Assembly: GCA_964541075.1 (NCBI GenBank)
Contig: CAZIPZ010000117.1
Location: 1-12,024, forward strand
Length of the DNA stretch: 12,024 nt
Source: CAZIPZ01 sp964541075
GTDB taxonomy: Bacteria > Acidobacteriota > Terriglobia > 20CM-2-55-15
Direction of reading: 5' to 3'
A program made the position numbers and the translations under genes. The number at the start of each line of letters is the position of its first letter. Position 1 is the first letter of the stretch. Positions 1-6,087 of the stretch are shown in pieces. A model generated the notes under the pieces. That model did no database searches. It was not told the DNA's origin and saw only the letters and a list, made by a program, of their open reading frames with translations.

Positions 1-987
1 GAAGAAGGAGATCGGGAACAGGCGGGTGCGCTGATTACCGTCGGGCCTGAAGATCTTTCCACTGAGCGTCAGAAGAGCACTGCCGACCCAATCGAAGACG
101 TAAGAAGGATATGTGGCTCCGGCACGTGGGCCGGTCGACCCAATGTGCTGAGTCCCTCCCATGTATCATGGCCGGCAATCGATGTTGCCGCACAGGCGAC
201 GTGGAGAGGCGCGGACTCCTTTTCACCGAAACCCGCCCCCGACGCGCAGGAGTTTGCCGTCCCTGAGGAGGATCGGGACAAGTCGGATGAAACTGAGGGG
301 ACTCCGGCCGTCCGTATCATTAAGCAACGCCGAAGTGCAGTCGCTCTGGACGACACGACTTCAATCTCGGCGGAAACGTTCTATCGGATGCTCGATCGTT
401 TGCAGCCTCGATCCAATGCCGCTCCCTGGGACGTTCTTCCATGGCGTCCCTATTTGCACTGCGGAATCTTCGTGCACCGGGTGGACGGACTGTTGCCAGG
501 ACTCTATCTCTTCATCCGAAACCTCGATTCCCTGGAGAAGCTGAAGTCTGCTCTTGACCCGCTCTTCCTCTTTGAACACCCGCAGGGATGTCCGGATTAC
601 CTGCCGCTAGCTCGACTCGTGCCGGGAGATTTCCGCGAAAGGGCGGCGGTTGTCAGTTGCCGACAAAAGATTGCCGGGGCGGGAGCGTTCAGTCTCGGCA
701 TGATCGCCGACTTCCGGGATAGCGTGCGCTGCATCGGAGCCTGGTGGTACCGAAGGCTGTTTTGGGAGGCCGGTGTGCTGGGCCAGGTGCTGTATCTGGA
801 GGCTGAAGCGGCAGGGGTGCGTGGGACAGGGATAGGGTGCTATTTCGACGATGCGTTTCATTCCATCCTGGGTTTGCGCGATGATCAATTCCAAAGCTTG
901 TACCACTTCACGCTTGGCGGCCCTGTTGAGGATACGCGACTGATCACTCTGCCCGCGTATGCGCATCTGTCCCACAGGGCCCGCTGA
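1..987 (+). CDS. SagB/ThcOx-type nitroreductase family dehydrogenase, C-terminal part (5' end outside window)
   Basis: The frame is open from base 1 with no stop, so this is the 3' part of a longer gene; an internal GTG at 145 is not a convincing start because similarity begins upstream of it. The first part reads as the linker typical of double-domain SagB-type proteins (LSPSHVSWPAID). A second nitroreductase-like domain then starts near RIIKQRRSAVALDD and ends with the family signature YRRLFWEAGVLGQVLYLEAE, followed by GIGCYFDD and a final Y-x-FTLGG strand. Family members are FMN-dependent oxidoreductases; some oxidise azolines in thiazole/oxazole-modified peptides, but many stand-alone copies have no known substrate. 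Full-length double-domain members are about 500 residues, so roughly a third or more lies to the left. Nothing peptide-maturation-like is visible on the right. Family call is firm, substrate unknown. Confidence 0.85.
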   Translation, partial: EEGDREQAGALITVGPEDLSTERQKSTADPIEDVRRICGSGTWAGRPNVLSPSHVSWPAIDVAAQATWRGADSFSPKPAPDAQEFAVPEEDRDKSDETEGTPAVRIIKQRRSAVALDDTTSISAETFYRMLDRLQPRSNAAPWDVLPWRPYLHCGIFVHRVDGLLPGLYLFIRNLDSLEKLKSALDPLFLFEHPQGCPDYLPLARLVPGDFRERAAVVSCRQKIAGAGAFSLGMIADFRDSVRCIGAWWYRRLFWEAGVLGQVLYLEAEAAGVRGTGIGCYFDDAFHSILGLRDDQFQSLYHFTLGGPVEDTRLITLPAYAHLSHRAR

Positions 988-990
988 TCT

Positions 991-1149
991 TTACGGACGA
1001 AAATTCGGCTTGTTGAGCGATCTCGCCTTTTCCTCGGCCAGCCTGCGCGTCTCCGCTTCCTTCTCCAATCGATCTATCTCTCGTTGAGGCGCGGCGGCAG
1101 CTTCCAGACGCCGGGCTTCCCGAATGGACTCCGCAGCCAGAAGCTTTTA
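991..1149 (-). pseudogene. 3' remnant of a charged coiled-coil protein gene
   Basis: On the minus strand about 50 codons are open between a TAA near 1150 and a TAA at 991-993. They read as an Ala/Glu/Arg-rich helix (IREARRLEAAAAPQREIDRL, then EKEAETRRLAEEKARS) ending in LNKPNFRP. There is no start codon with a ribosome binding site, so this looks like the tail of a gene whose 5' part is gone. It converges on the nitroreductase, with the two stops 3 bases apart. The helical composition could also arise by chance; no family is recognised. Confidence 0.3.
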
Positions 1150-1329
1150 ATGAGAAGGTTTACGTGGGTTTGCCCGAGGCGATGAAATTCACCAGCGAGC
1201 GGCCCCGCTTCGAATTGCTCCTGCCGGTCTTACGGCGCTTTATTACGCCCTGGCTGTAGCACTCGATCATCTGAAGATCCGCTCCAGACCGTTTCATCGT
1301 TCACGCTCGACTTGCCAACTGAGGGCGAA
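1150..1329. other. Non-coding or remnant stretch before the membrane protein
   Basis: No intact gene is visible. On the plus strand a short open stretch from about 1113 to 1258 reads VYVGLPEAMKFTSERPRFEL and ends FITPWL before a TAG. A second frame from about 1230 reads LTALYYALAVALDHLKIR. Together they may be remnants of one frameshifted gene, but I do not recognise a family and chance is possible. Confidence 0.25.
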
Positions 1330-1584
1330 ATGAAAGGGCCGATCGTTCCAATCAGACTTGGTGATACCGGTGTTGCGGTTGTGCCGGCGATCGTGTTCGC
1401 GCTGGCAACTGTCGCCATTCGTTCAAGAGCTCACACGACCAATCTCTGGATTGACCTCGCCATCTTCTCGATCTTTATCGCGGTGGCGGTTTATTTCAAA
1501 CGACGGATCGGGCTGGTTTCCATTTACATCTATGGATCTGCGTTGGCAGCGGCCCTCATCATCGCCCTGTTGTTCGGTATCTAG
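1330..1584 (+). CDS. Small predicted membrane protein, three transmembrane helices
   Basis: An 84-residue protein, predicted to be integral to the cytoplasmic membrane, with hydrophobic segments near residues 9-27, 37-55 and 60-84, separated by short basic loops (RSRAHTTN, KRRIG). The ATG at 1330 is preceded at 4-base spacing by GAGGG. An in-frame TTG at 1312 would add six residues (MPTEGE) but lacks a comparable site. Its stop codon lies inside a CTAG that also carries the stop of the convergent zinc-ribbon gene. No family is recognised; a stand-alone membrane protein of unknown role is the most that can be said. Confidence 0.55.
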   Translation: MKGPIVPIRLGDTGVAVVPAIVFALATVAIRSRAHTTNLWIDLAIFSIFIAVAVYFKRRIGLVSIYIYGSALAAALIIALLFGI

Positions 1585-1820
1585 TACAGATGCAGGAGTT
1601 GCGAGGTCCCGTCCGGATTTGTTCCGCAATGGAACTTCTGACCGCAATCGTTACATTGCCAGCGCTGCTGTCCGGGGAAGGTCTGAATCAGTCGGGTATC
1701 GGGGGAGCCGCATTCGGGAGCTGGACATGGCGGGGCCTTGACAGGTTCACGCGTTCGTTTCATCACCTCATCATACACGCCGAATCTCGGTGGTAGCACG
1801 ACAAAGAACTTAATGAACAA
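1581..1820 (-). CDS. Small zinc-ribbon protein
   Basis: A 79-residue protein with one treble-clef or zinc-ribbon module: C32-x4-C37 then C56-x2-C59, spaced by a strand-like LIQTFPGQQRWQ. This is the pattern of transposase-type and transcription-factor-type zinc ribbons, so nucleic-acid or protein binding is plausible, but no catalytic domain is attached. The start is a choice: TTG at 1820 has a strong AGAGGAG at 7-base spacing, giving 79 residues, whereas ATG at 1763 gives 60 residues with GAGG only two bases away. I prefer the TTG. It is divergent from the small gene at 1886, with 65 bases between, which must hold both promoters. It could be a remnant of an IS1-like InsA N-terminus, but the length and good start argue for a free-standing gene. 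Confidence 0.6.
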   Translation of the reverse strand: MFIKFFVVLPPRFGVYDEVMKRTREPVKAPPCPAPECGSPDTRLIQTFPGQQRWQCNDCGQKFHCGTNPDGTSQLLHLY

Positions 1821-1885
1821 CGTCGATCTCCTCTAGGTGTTCAATTGCACAGCGAGTAAGAGGCGACAAGGATAGGATCGTCTTA

Positions 1886-2074
1886 ATGGCACGCTTCAAG
1901 ATCGGCGATCGTGTACGCAGGGAAATGAGTTCCGGGGCAGATTACATTTCAACCGGAACCATTGTTTTCGTGATCCCAAATCACCACCAGTTAGAAATAT
2001 TCGATGAATATGAAGTGGATTTCGGTGCGAACGAAATTCTCGTCGCCTACGACAACCAACTCAAAGCCGCGTAG
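1886..2074 (+). CDS. Small basic-to-acidic beta-rich protein, SH3-like
   Basis: A 62-residue protein beginning ARFKIGDRVRRE, with a GTIVFVI turn-strand and YEVDFG further on. The G-D-x-V opening and alternating hydrophobic pattern resemble small SH3 or KOW-like barrels that bind nucleic acid or protein; this is a fold-level inference, not a family match. AGGA lies 8 bases before the ATG. It is transcribed away from the zinc-ribbon gene. No signal peptide or membrane segment is present. Function unknown. Confidence 0.5.
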   Translation: MARFKIGDRVRREMSSGADYISTGTIVFVIPNHHQLEIFDEYEVDFGANEILVAYDNQLKAA

Positions 2075-2481
2075 CGCAAACAGTGCGGCAACCGCCAATA
2101 TCGGCAGTAAAGGAAGTCTCCTAATTGTTTTGAGGGATTTCGCGGGCGGAGACACAAAGCGCGGAATCGAGAGCTATCTCGTGATCGCCCCCGGTGATAG
2201 TGAACCGTCAGCGACGGCCGCAGATCCTGAACGCTCTCAACGCGTGAATGTAGCCGGTTCCTGTGCAATTCTGCATAGATCTTCCACCGGCTCGGCCGTA
2301 GTCTTCAGTTAAATAGGGCAGCTATCTGGATCGATGAAACCACACGGCCCGCGCCTGGATGCGAAGAAGAACTCTTCGCCGTTGGCGAAGAAACGGGCGG
2401 ACCTTGAGGGCGCGACCTTACATGACCGCAGCGACCAAGGCAACAATCATTGCAGCAACGTTAAGGACGACCCCAAGCAAC
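2075..2481. other. Intergenic stretch before rlmG
   Basis: About 400 bases with no gene I can defend. An open frame from 2004 to 2312 mostly overlaps the preceding gene and has no recognisable content. A plus-strand frame from ATG 2334 encodes a polar 55-residue peptide without a ribosome binding site. On the minus strand a 21-codon frame at 2418-2483 encodes a single hydrophobic helix. The rlmG promoter should lie here but no clear -10/-35 pair is visible. Confidence 0.4.
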
Positions 2482-3612
2482 ATGGCGCCTTCGCAGTCTG
2501 ACTTCGAACTCGAGCGTTATCCATGTCGTGCGAACGAGGCGCTGCAGGCTTGGGATGCAGCTGACAAACTCATTCTGCGGCAACTTGAGGATCACAGCGA
2601 GAACATAGGAGAATGGCTGGTAGTCAATGACACCTGGGGAGCGCTATCGACGGCTCTGGCGCATCGCCGGCCCTCGACACTCTCAGATTCATACCTGGCT
2701 CATGCGGCAGTCAGAGAGAACCTTAGGCGAAATCACATTGACTTTGCTGCTGTAAGGCCCCTGACGAGCTTCGATCCCCTGCCGGCCCGCGTCGACATGG
2801 TAGTGATGAAAGTGCCGAAGAGCCTCGCCTTGCTGGAAGACCAACTCCATCGCATTGCGCCACACCTGCACGACAAGTCAACCGTCCTGGCCGCGGCAAT
2901 GACCAAACACATTCACAGGTCGACGCTCGATCTATTTGCGAAGATCGTCGGGCCAACGCGGACGTCGCTCGCCGAGAAGAAGGCGCGGCTCATCTTCTGT
3001 GAACCTGATGCCAACCTCCACCTTCCACCAAACCCGTGGCCCAAGACGTATACCGTGATTCCCGGTGACGAGGTCGTGACAAACCACGCGGGCGTTTTCG
3101 CCGCTGAGCGTCTCGATGGCGGTGCGCGTTTGCTGCTCGAACATCTGCCCCGTCGCGACGGGCCGCATCGCATCGTTGACCTGGGCTGCGGAAATGGGAT
3201 CCTTGGTATGAAAGCAGCTATTGCCAGCCCCAATGCAGAGGTCACCTTCGTTGATGAATCGTACCGAGCAGTGGCCTCTGCCGAAGCGACTTTTAGGGAA
3301 AACCTGGGCCCGAAACGGATGGCGCACTTCGTCGTGGGAAACGGGCTGTTTGACCTCGGGTACGGCGCGGCTATGGCCGGTTTTGACCTGGTGCTGAACA
3401 ATCCGCCTTTCCATGAAAACCATGCCATCAGCGATGCCACAGCCTGGCAGATGTTCGTCGAATCTCGCGAGGCCCTGCGACCGGGTGGCGAGTTATGGGT
3501 AGTCGGCAATCGACACCTCCGCTATCTCGCTAAACTCAAACGCCTGTTCTGCAACTGCGACATCGTCGTAAGCGATGGGAAGTTCGTCGTCCTGCGAGCA
3601 ACGAAAACTTAG
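2482..3612 (+). CDS. rlmG: 23S rRNA (guanine-N2)-methyltransferase, RlmG type
   Basis: A 376-residue protein, close to E. coli RlmG (378), which uses S-adenosylmethionine to make m2G1835 in 23S rRNA. The N-terminal half is a degenerate methyltransferase-like domain for RNA recognition, opening with ERYP and EALQAWDAADKLIL, with KVPKSLALLEDQL near residue 110 and SLAEKKARLI further on. The C-terminal catalytic domain has the SAM-binding VDLGCGNGILG (G235, G237, G239), the acidic end of strand 2 in VDES, and the N2-methyltransferase signature NPPF at 307-310, then RPGGELWVVGNRHLRY and a KFVVL ending. The frame is open back to 2359, but family alignment places the start at the ATG at 2482; upstream ATGs give an unusual basic extension. 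No strong ribosome binding site marks it. Intact and apparently monocistronic. Confidence 0.9.
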   Translation: MAPSQSDFELERYPCRANEALQAWDAADKLILRQLEDHSENIGEWLVVNDTWGALSTALAHRRPSTLSDSYLAHAAVRENLRRNHIDFAAVRPLTSFDPLPARVDMVVMKVPKSLALLEDQLHRIAPHLHDKSTVLAAAMTKHIHRSTLDLFAKIVGPTRTSLAEKKARLIFCEPDANLHLPPNPWPKTYTVIPGDEVVTNHAGVFAAERLDGGARLLLEHLPRRDGPHRIVDLGCGNGILGMKAAIASPNAEVTFVDESYRAVASAEATFRENLGPKRMAHFVVGNGLFDLGYGAAMAGFDLVLNNPPFHENHAISDATAWQMFVESREALRPGGELWVVGNRHLRYLAKLKRLFCNCDIVVSDGKFVVLRATKT

Positions 3613-3719
3613 ACAATGAATCACTGCGACGCCTCCGACGAGTTTGCTCTTTCCGGCCCGGAAGCAAGTAACCTTGCGCGGCTAACGCGAACATTTTGGC
3701 GACTTCTTGGAGGATTAGC

Positions 3720-3980
3720 ATGAGGTCAACCGAACCATTCAATGCCAAAGTTGGCGCTGCCTTGCTTGGTTTCAACGAAGAAGCTGTTGTCTACTGCCAG
3801 AGCATTTCAGGAGCTGATGCGCACGAGTACGCCATGGATTACGCAAGAATGCTCCGGAGCCGGGCGAAGGGCATGGAGTGTGAGCGAACCCTGTCTTTAG
3901 CACATTTGTTCGAGCCGGACAGAAATCTGATCGAAGGCACGCTGGACAACATCTACCGCAAGTACTTTGCTGATGATTAG
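3720..3980 (+). CDS. Small soluble protein of unknown function
   Basis: An 86-residue protein with a textbook ribosome binding site: GGAGG ends 6 bases before the ATG at 3720, which excludes the in-frame extension back to 3696. The sequence looks all-helical and acidic at the C-terminus (LIEGTLDNIYRKYF then ADD), with a central HEYAMDYARMLRSRAKG helix and a single early Cys. No membrane segment, signal peptide or known motif is visible. It starts 107 bases after rlmG, so co-transcription is possible but not shown. I do not recognise a family. Confidence 0.6.
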   Translation: MRSTEPFNAKVGAALLGFNEEAVVYCQSISGADAHEYAMDYARMLRSRAKGMECERTLSLAHLFEPDRNLIEGTLDNIYRKYFADD

Positions 3981-4034
3981 CTCTCATACGCAGTCACCTT
4001 TCGATGTCACCGTGCGTGTGGGTTGCAGTCTCGT

Positions 4035-4121
4035 CTACGAAGTCACTGGCGCGGCTTGCTGCTCCTTAACCTGAAGCTTCGTCTCGACCGCAGCCACGCT
4101 GTGCTTCGATTTTTCGCGGGA
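4035..4121 (-). pseudogene. Apparently inverted N-terminal fragment of the adjacent secreted-protein pseudogene
   Basis: The minus strand reads SVAAVETKLQVKEQQAAP before a TAG at 4035-4037. The plus strand starting a few bases beyond reads MPAACGEAEVESKQG. In my recollection of related acidobacterial proteins these two stretches belong to one protein in that order, which would mean the first piece has been flipped in place. The open frame is short and has no start of its own. The inversion is an inference resting on remembered similarity; the minus-strand reading could be a chance shadow. Confidence 0.3.
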
Positions 4122-4129
4122 CACCCCTG

Positions 4130-4469
4130 ATGCCGGCGGCATGCGGCGAAGCTGAGGTCGAGAGCAAACAGGGGGACATCGAGGTTGGAGTCGACTTCCG
4201 GAACCTGCAATCCGCCACCCGCTTCGGCCCTGAGTTCCTGACATATGTACTGTGGACCATCACGCCTGAAGGCCGCGCCTCAAACCTCGGCGAAGTCATT
4301 CTCAACGGCGCGAGCAGCAGCTCAACGTCACGACCGACCTGCAGGCATTCGGCCTTGTGGTCACTGCAGAACGTATTTTGGCGTCCCGCAGCCCAGCGAT
4401 GTCGTTGTGATGGAGAACTTCGTCAGAGCAGACGCCGTTGGCAGAGTTGCAAGAGAAGGAGGAGGTTGA
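4130..4469 (+). pseudogene. Frameshifted small conserved secreted/periplasmic protein gene
   Basis: Three successive plus-strand frames give one continuous protein. Frame one (4130-4309) reads from GEAEVESKQGDIEV through FGPEFLTYVLWTITPEGRAS to GEVILNG. After a shift within 4310-4320 the second frame reads QLNVTTDLQAFGLVVTAE. After one missing base near 4372 the third reads YFGVPQPSDVVVMENFVRAD and soon stops at 4467-4469. This matches a beta-rich, probably exported protein common in Acidobacteriota, of unknown function. The 5' end with signal peptide is missing here and the C-terminus is lost where it meets toxin sequence from the other strand near 4455-4475. Two frameshifts plus loss of both ends make it a clear pseudogene. 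Confidence 0.65.
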
Positions 4470-4528
4470 TTGCCCACAAGCCATCGGACGGTTTCCTGGC
4501 TCATCCCCATGTCCGCCAGAAATCGCAT
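4361..4528 (-). pseudogene. Truncated DUF5615 PIN-like toxin
   Basis: The ATG at 4528 opens MRFLADMGMSQETVRWL, the characteristic first strand and helix of DUF5615 PIN-like proteins, presumed RNases, including the first active-site Asp in FLAD. After about 20 residues the frame runs into antisense of the neighbouring secreted-protein pseudogene and stops at 4361. Normal members are about 110 residues and carry further acidic residues, so this copy cannot be active. It lies 6 bases after the stop of the DUF433 antitoxin remnant, the usual order for this pair. Confidence 0.7.
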
Positions 4529-4534
4529 GGGCTC

Positions 4535-4749
4535 TCAAGACGTGTGTACTTGCTCTTGAGCCAACCAGGCAGCGTACTCTATCGATTGTTGAATATCTTC
4601 GCGTTCTAGGTCGGGATATTCCCGAAGGATTTCATCGAAGTCCGCCCATGAGCAATCTGTCCGACAATGACGGAGACTGGAATTCGCATGCCGCGGATGC
4701 AAGCTCTTCCGCCCATGATGTTCGGATCGAACGTAATTCGCTCAAACAT
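4535..4749 (-). pseudogene. Frameshifted DUF433 (VapB-like) antitoxin
   Basis: The ATG at 4749 has GGAGGT four bases upstream and opens FERITFDPNIMGGRACIRGM, the typical DUF433 start, continuing RIPVSVIVGQIAHG. The family then continues in another frame as DFDEILREYPDLEREDIQ and ends AAWLAQEQVHTS with TGA at 4535-4537. The total of 215 bases is one short of 72 codons, placing a single-base loss at about 4643-4644. Read through, the gene would give 71 residues, normal for the family. DUF433 proteins are paired with DUF5615 toxins. As the sequence stands translation would stop shortly after the shift. A consensus error could mimic this, but the toxin partner is truncated anyway. Confidence 0.8.
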
Positions 4750-4827
4750 GCTGACCTCCGACATCAATATACCATTTGTTCAAGTAAGGGCCGATCCGAC
4801 CTTTCCGTTTCGCTTTCAGTGGTCAAC

Positions 4828-4863
4828 TGGTGGACAAATTGGTGGACAGTCTGGTGGACATGA
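4828..4863. repeat. Three tandem copies of a 12-base unit
   Basis: TGGTGGAC recurs at 4828, 4840 and 4852, each followed by four variable bases (aaat, agtc, atga), giving an exact 12-base period. It lies between the recombinase remnant and the DUF433 ribosome binding site. On the minus strand one frame reads repeated VHQ triplets. It could be a recombinase arm-type site, an operator for the antitoxin, or simple slippage; nothing decides among these. Confidence 0.6.
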
Positions 4864-4979
4864 AGCGCCAAGAACGGCCAACCACTGGGGATCAGCGAAG
4901 ACGTAAACGGTTGAAGAGACAACGCAGACAAAGTTTGAATCGGCCTCATAACCCAAAGGTCGATCGAATCCTTCCCCCG

Positions 4980-5384
4980 CAATTGAATAGTTTTCTTTGG
5001 GCCCCAAATGGGCCCAAAGCGCCCACAAGCTTCCAAAGACACCGATTCCAAATCCGCAGCGTTCTGATGCACCGTTTCCAAATCCACAGGCGGGTAGACG
5101 TCCGCGGTTGTCCCGATGTCGGCATGTCCCAACTGCACCTGCACCGTTTCAGATCCGCCGTTTTCTTGTTCAACAGCGATCCGGCGGTGTGACCGAACAG
5201 ATGCAGACCGGTCGCCCGGCTTTCCACCGGAATTCCGATCCTTTTTATTGCGGGGTAAAGGATCTCCTCCCGAAAAACTTTCGGCTCGATCGGGCTCCCA
5301 TCCGGACGGTGAAACAGAAAATCGTCCGGACCGCGAAAGTCCGATTGTGCCATCAAATCCTCCAGCACCCGTCCCGCAGTTCAC
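4980..5384 (-). pseudogene. Tyrosine recombinase (phage-type integrase), C-terminal remnant
   Basis: The minus strand from about 5368 reads DDFLFHRPDGSPIEPKVFRE then HLFGHTAGSLLNKKTADLK. After a one-base shift near 5143-5146 a second frame continues VQVQLGHADIGTTADVY and VDLETVHQNAADLESV. These are the box II region of tyrosine recombinases: H-x-x-R, LGH and the nucleophile Tyr (codon 5094-5096). The H-x-x-R arginine is Gly here (codon 5192-5194), which by family knowledge should abolish strand exchange. The N-terminal DNA-binding domain and first catalytic Arg are absent, with a stop just upstream of 5384. The 3' limit is approximate; one frame stays open to 4764. It is dead by truncation, frameshift and active-site loss. 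Confidence 0.8.
4995..5019. repeat. Perfect 10-base inverted repeat with 5-base loop
   Basis: CTTTGGGCCC at 4995-5004 is mirrored by GGGCCCAAAG at 5010-5019 around CAAAT. It falls near the C-terminal end of the recombinase remnant. Such a hairpin could act as a transcription stop, but no T-run follows on either strand, so terminator function is doubtful. On the minus strand it encodes GPIWGPKK, a run that also occurs at the tail of related recombinases, so the repeat may be incidental to coding. Confidence 0.5.
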
Positions 5385-5464
5385 ACAAGCCCGCCGTTAG
5401 TTGCCGCCGGCGGCGTTTTCTAGTTTCCTTCAGCCCTGGAATTTAGCCGGTTACCATAGACCAC

Positions 5465-6087
5465 GTGAGTGAAGTTCATGAGACTGCGGTGACTTCAAAA
5501 GGGCCGGAAGCGAGCCAGCGTGGTTCACTGGTCGACGCAAAGAAGCTTGGACGCACCTACTGGACCGTGGTCTTTCTTGGTGGTTCTCTGACGTTGGCCC
5601 GGTTCAGTGAGGCCTTCTGCTACTCCGAGCGCAGTCCGTTGGATTATCGATGACGCAGGCGCCTCTTACCCTCGTCAACATGAACATCGTCTACGCGGTT
5701 TCCTCCTACTCGGCTGGAGGAGGCCGCAGACCGCGTGAACAGGCGTCATCTCCTGGGAGCGCGCGTTGGCGCCCTGATGATCGCCGATCTGATACTCGCC
5801 TTCGCAGGAAGTGTGCCCTTGCTGTTACAGGTGTTGCGCTCTGGGTTCTGCACATGGGCTTGACGCAGCGCCTGCAGTCGACATTGGGCGCCGATGCCGC
5901 TCCGCCAGACCTGCGCGGAACCGCGTTTGGCATCGTCACCACAGTGAGCGGCGGATTCCTGCTGCATGCGAGCGTGATCGCAGGAGCCTTATGGATGCGC
6001 TACGGACCATACGCAACCTTCGTGGCGGAGGCGTCGTTTAGCGCTATCACCTTGATTGCGCTGCTCCATCATCACCGGCGATCATGA
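5465..6087 (+). pseudogene. MFS transporter, C-terminal half, with three frameshifts
   Basis: Joined across frames the sequence gives helices 7-12 of a major facilitator permease. Frame one reads YWTVVFLGGSLTLARFSEAF. After a lost base following 5617 the next gives MTQAPLTLVNMNIVYAVSSY. After a shift near 5718-5722, ADRVNRRHLLGARVGALMIA. After one near 5824-5828, TGVALWVLHMGLTQ, then PDLRGTAFGIV and GGFLLHASVIAGALWMRYGP to the stop at 6085-6087. The A-D-R-x-x-R-R loop and D-L-R-G-T-A-F motif are typical. Helices 1-6 are missing: a TAG at 5444-5446 precedes and recombinase remnant lies upstream. The tail ends HHHRRS. The stop overlaps the next gene's ATG in ATGA. Substrate unknown; NreB-like metal efflux is conceivable from the neighbour only. 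Confidence 0.85.

Noticed and set aside
2334..2501. 55-codon plus-strand frame starting at ATG 2334
   Set aside because: No ribosome binding site, very polar unstructured composition, and overlap with the rlmG start.
2913..3509. 198-codon minus-strand frame inside rlmG
   Set aside because: Antisense to the conserved methyltransferase domain; no motif or start signal of its own.
4438..4863. 141-codon plus-strand frame ending in WTNWWTVWWT
   Set aside because: It runs antisense through the toxin-antitoxin remnants and the 12-base repeat; the odd Trp-rich tail comes from the repeat.
4828..4863. CRISPR-like array
   Set aside because: Units are only 12 bases with 4-base variable parts; there are no spacers of usual length and no cas genes.
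4764..5384. A single 206-residue minus-strand protein
   Set aside because: Only its middle is recombinase-like; the first 60 residues are in the wrong frame and the tail is read-through, so it was annotated as a frameshifted pseudogene.
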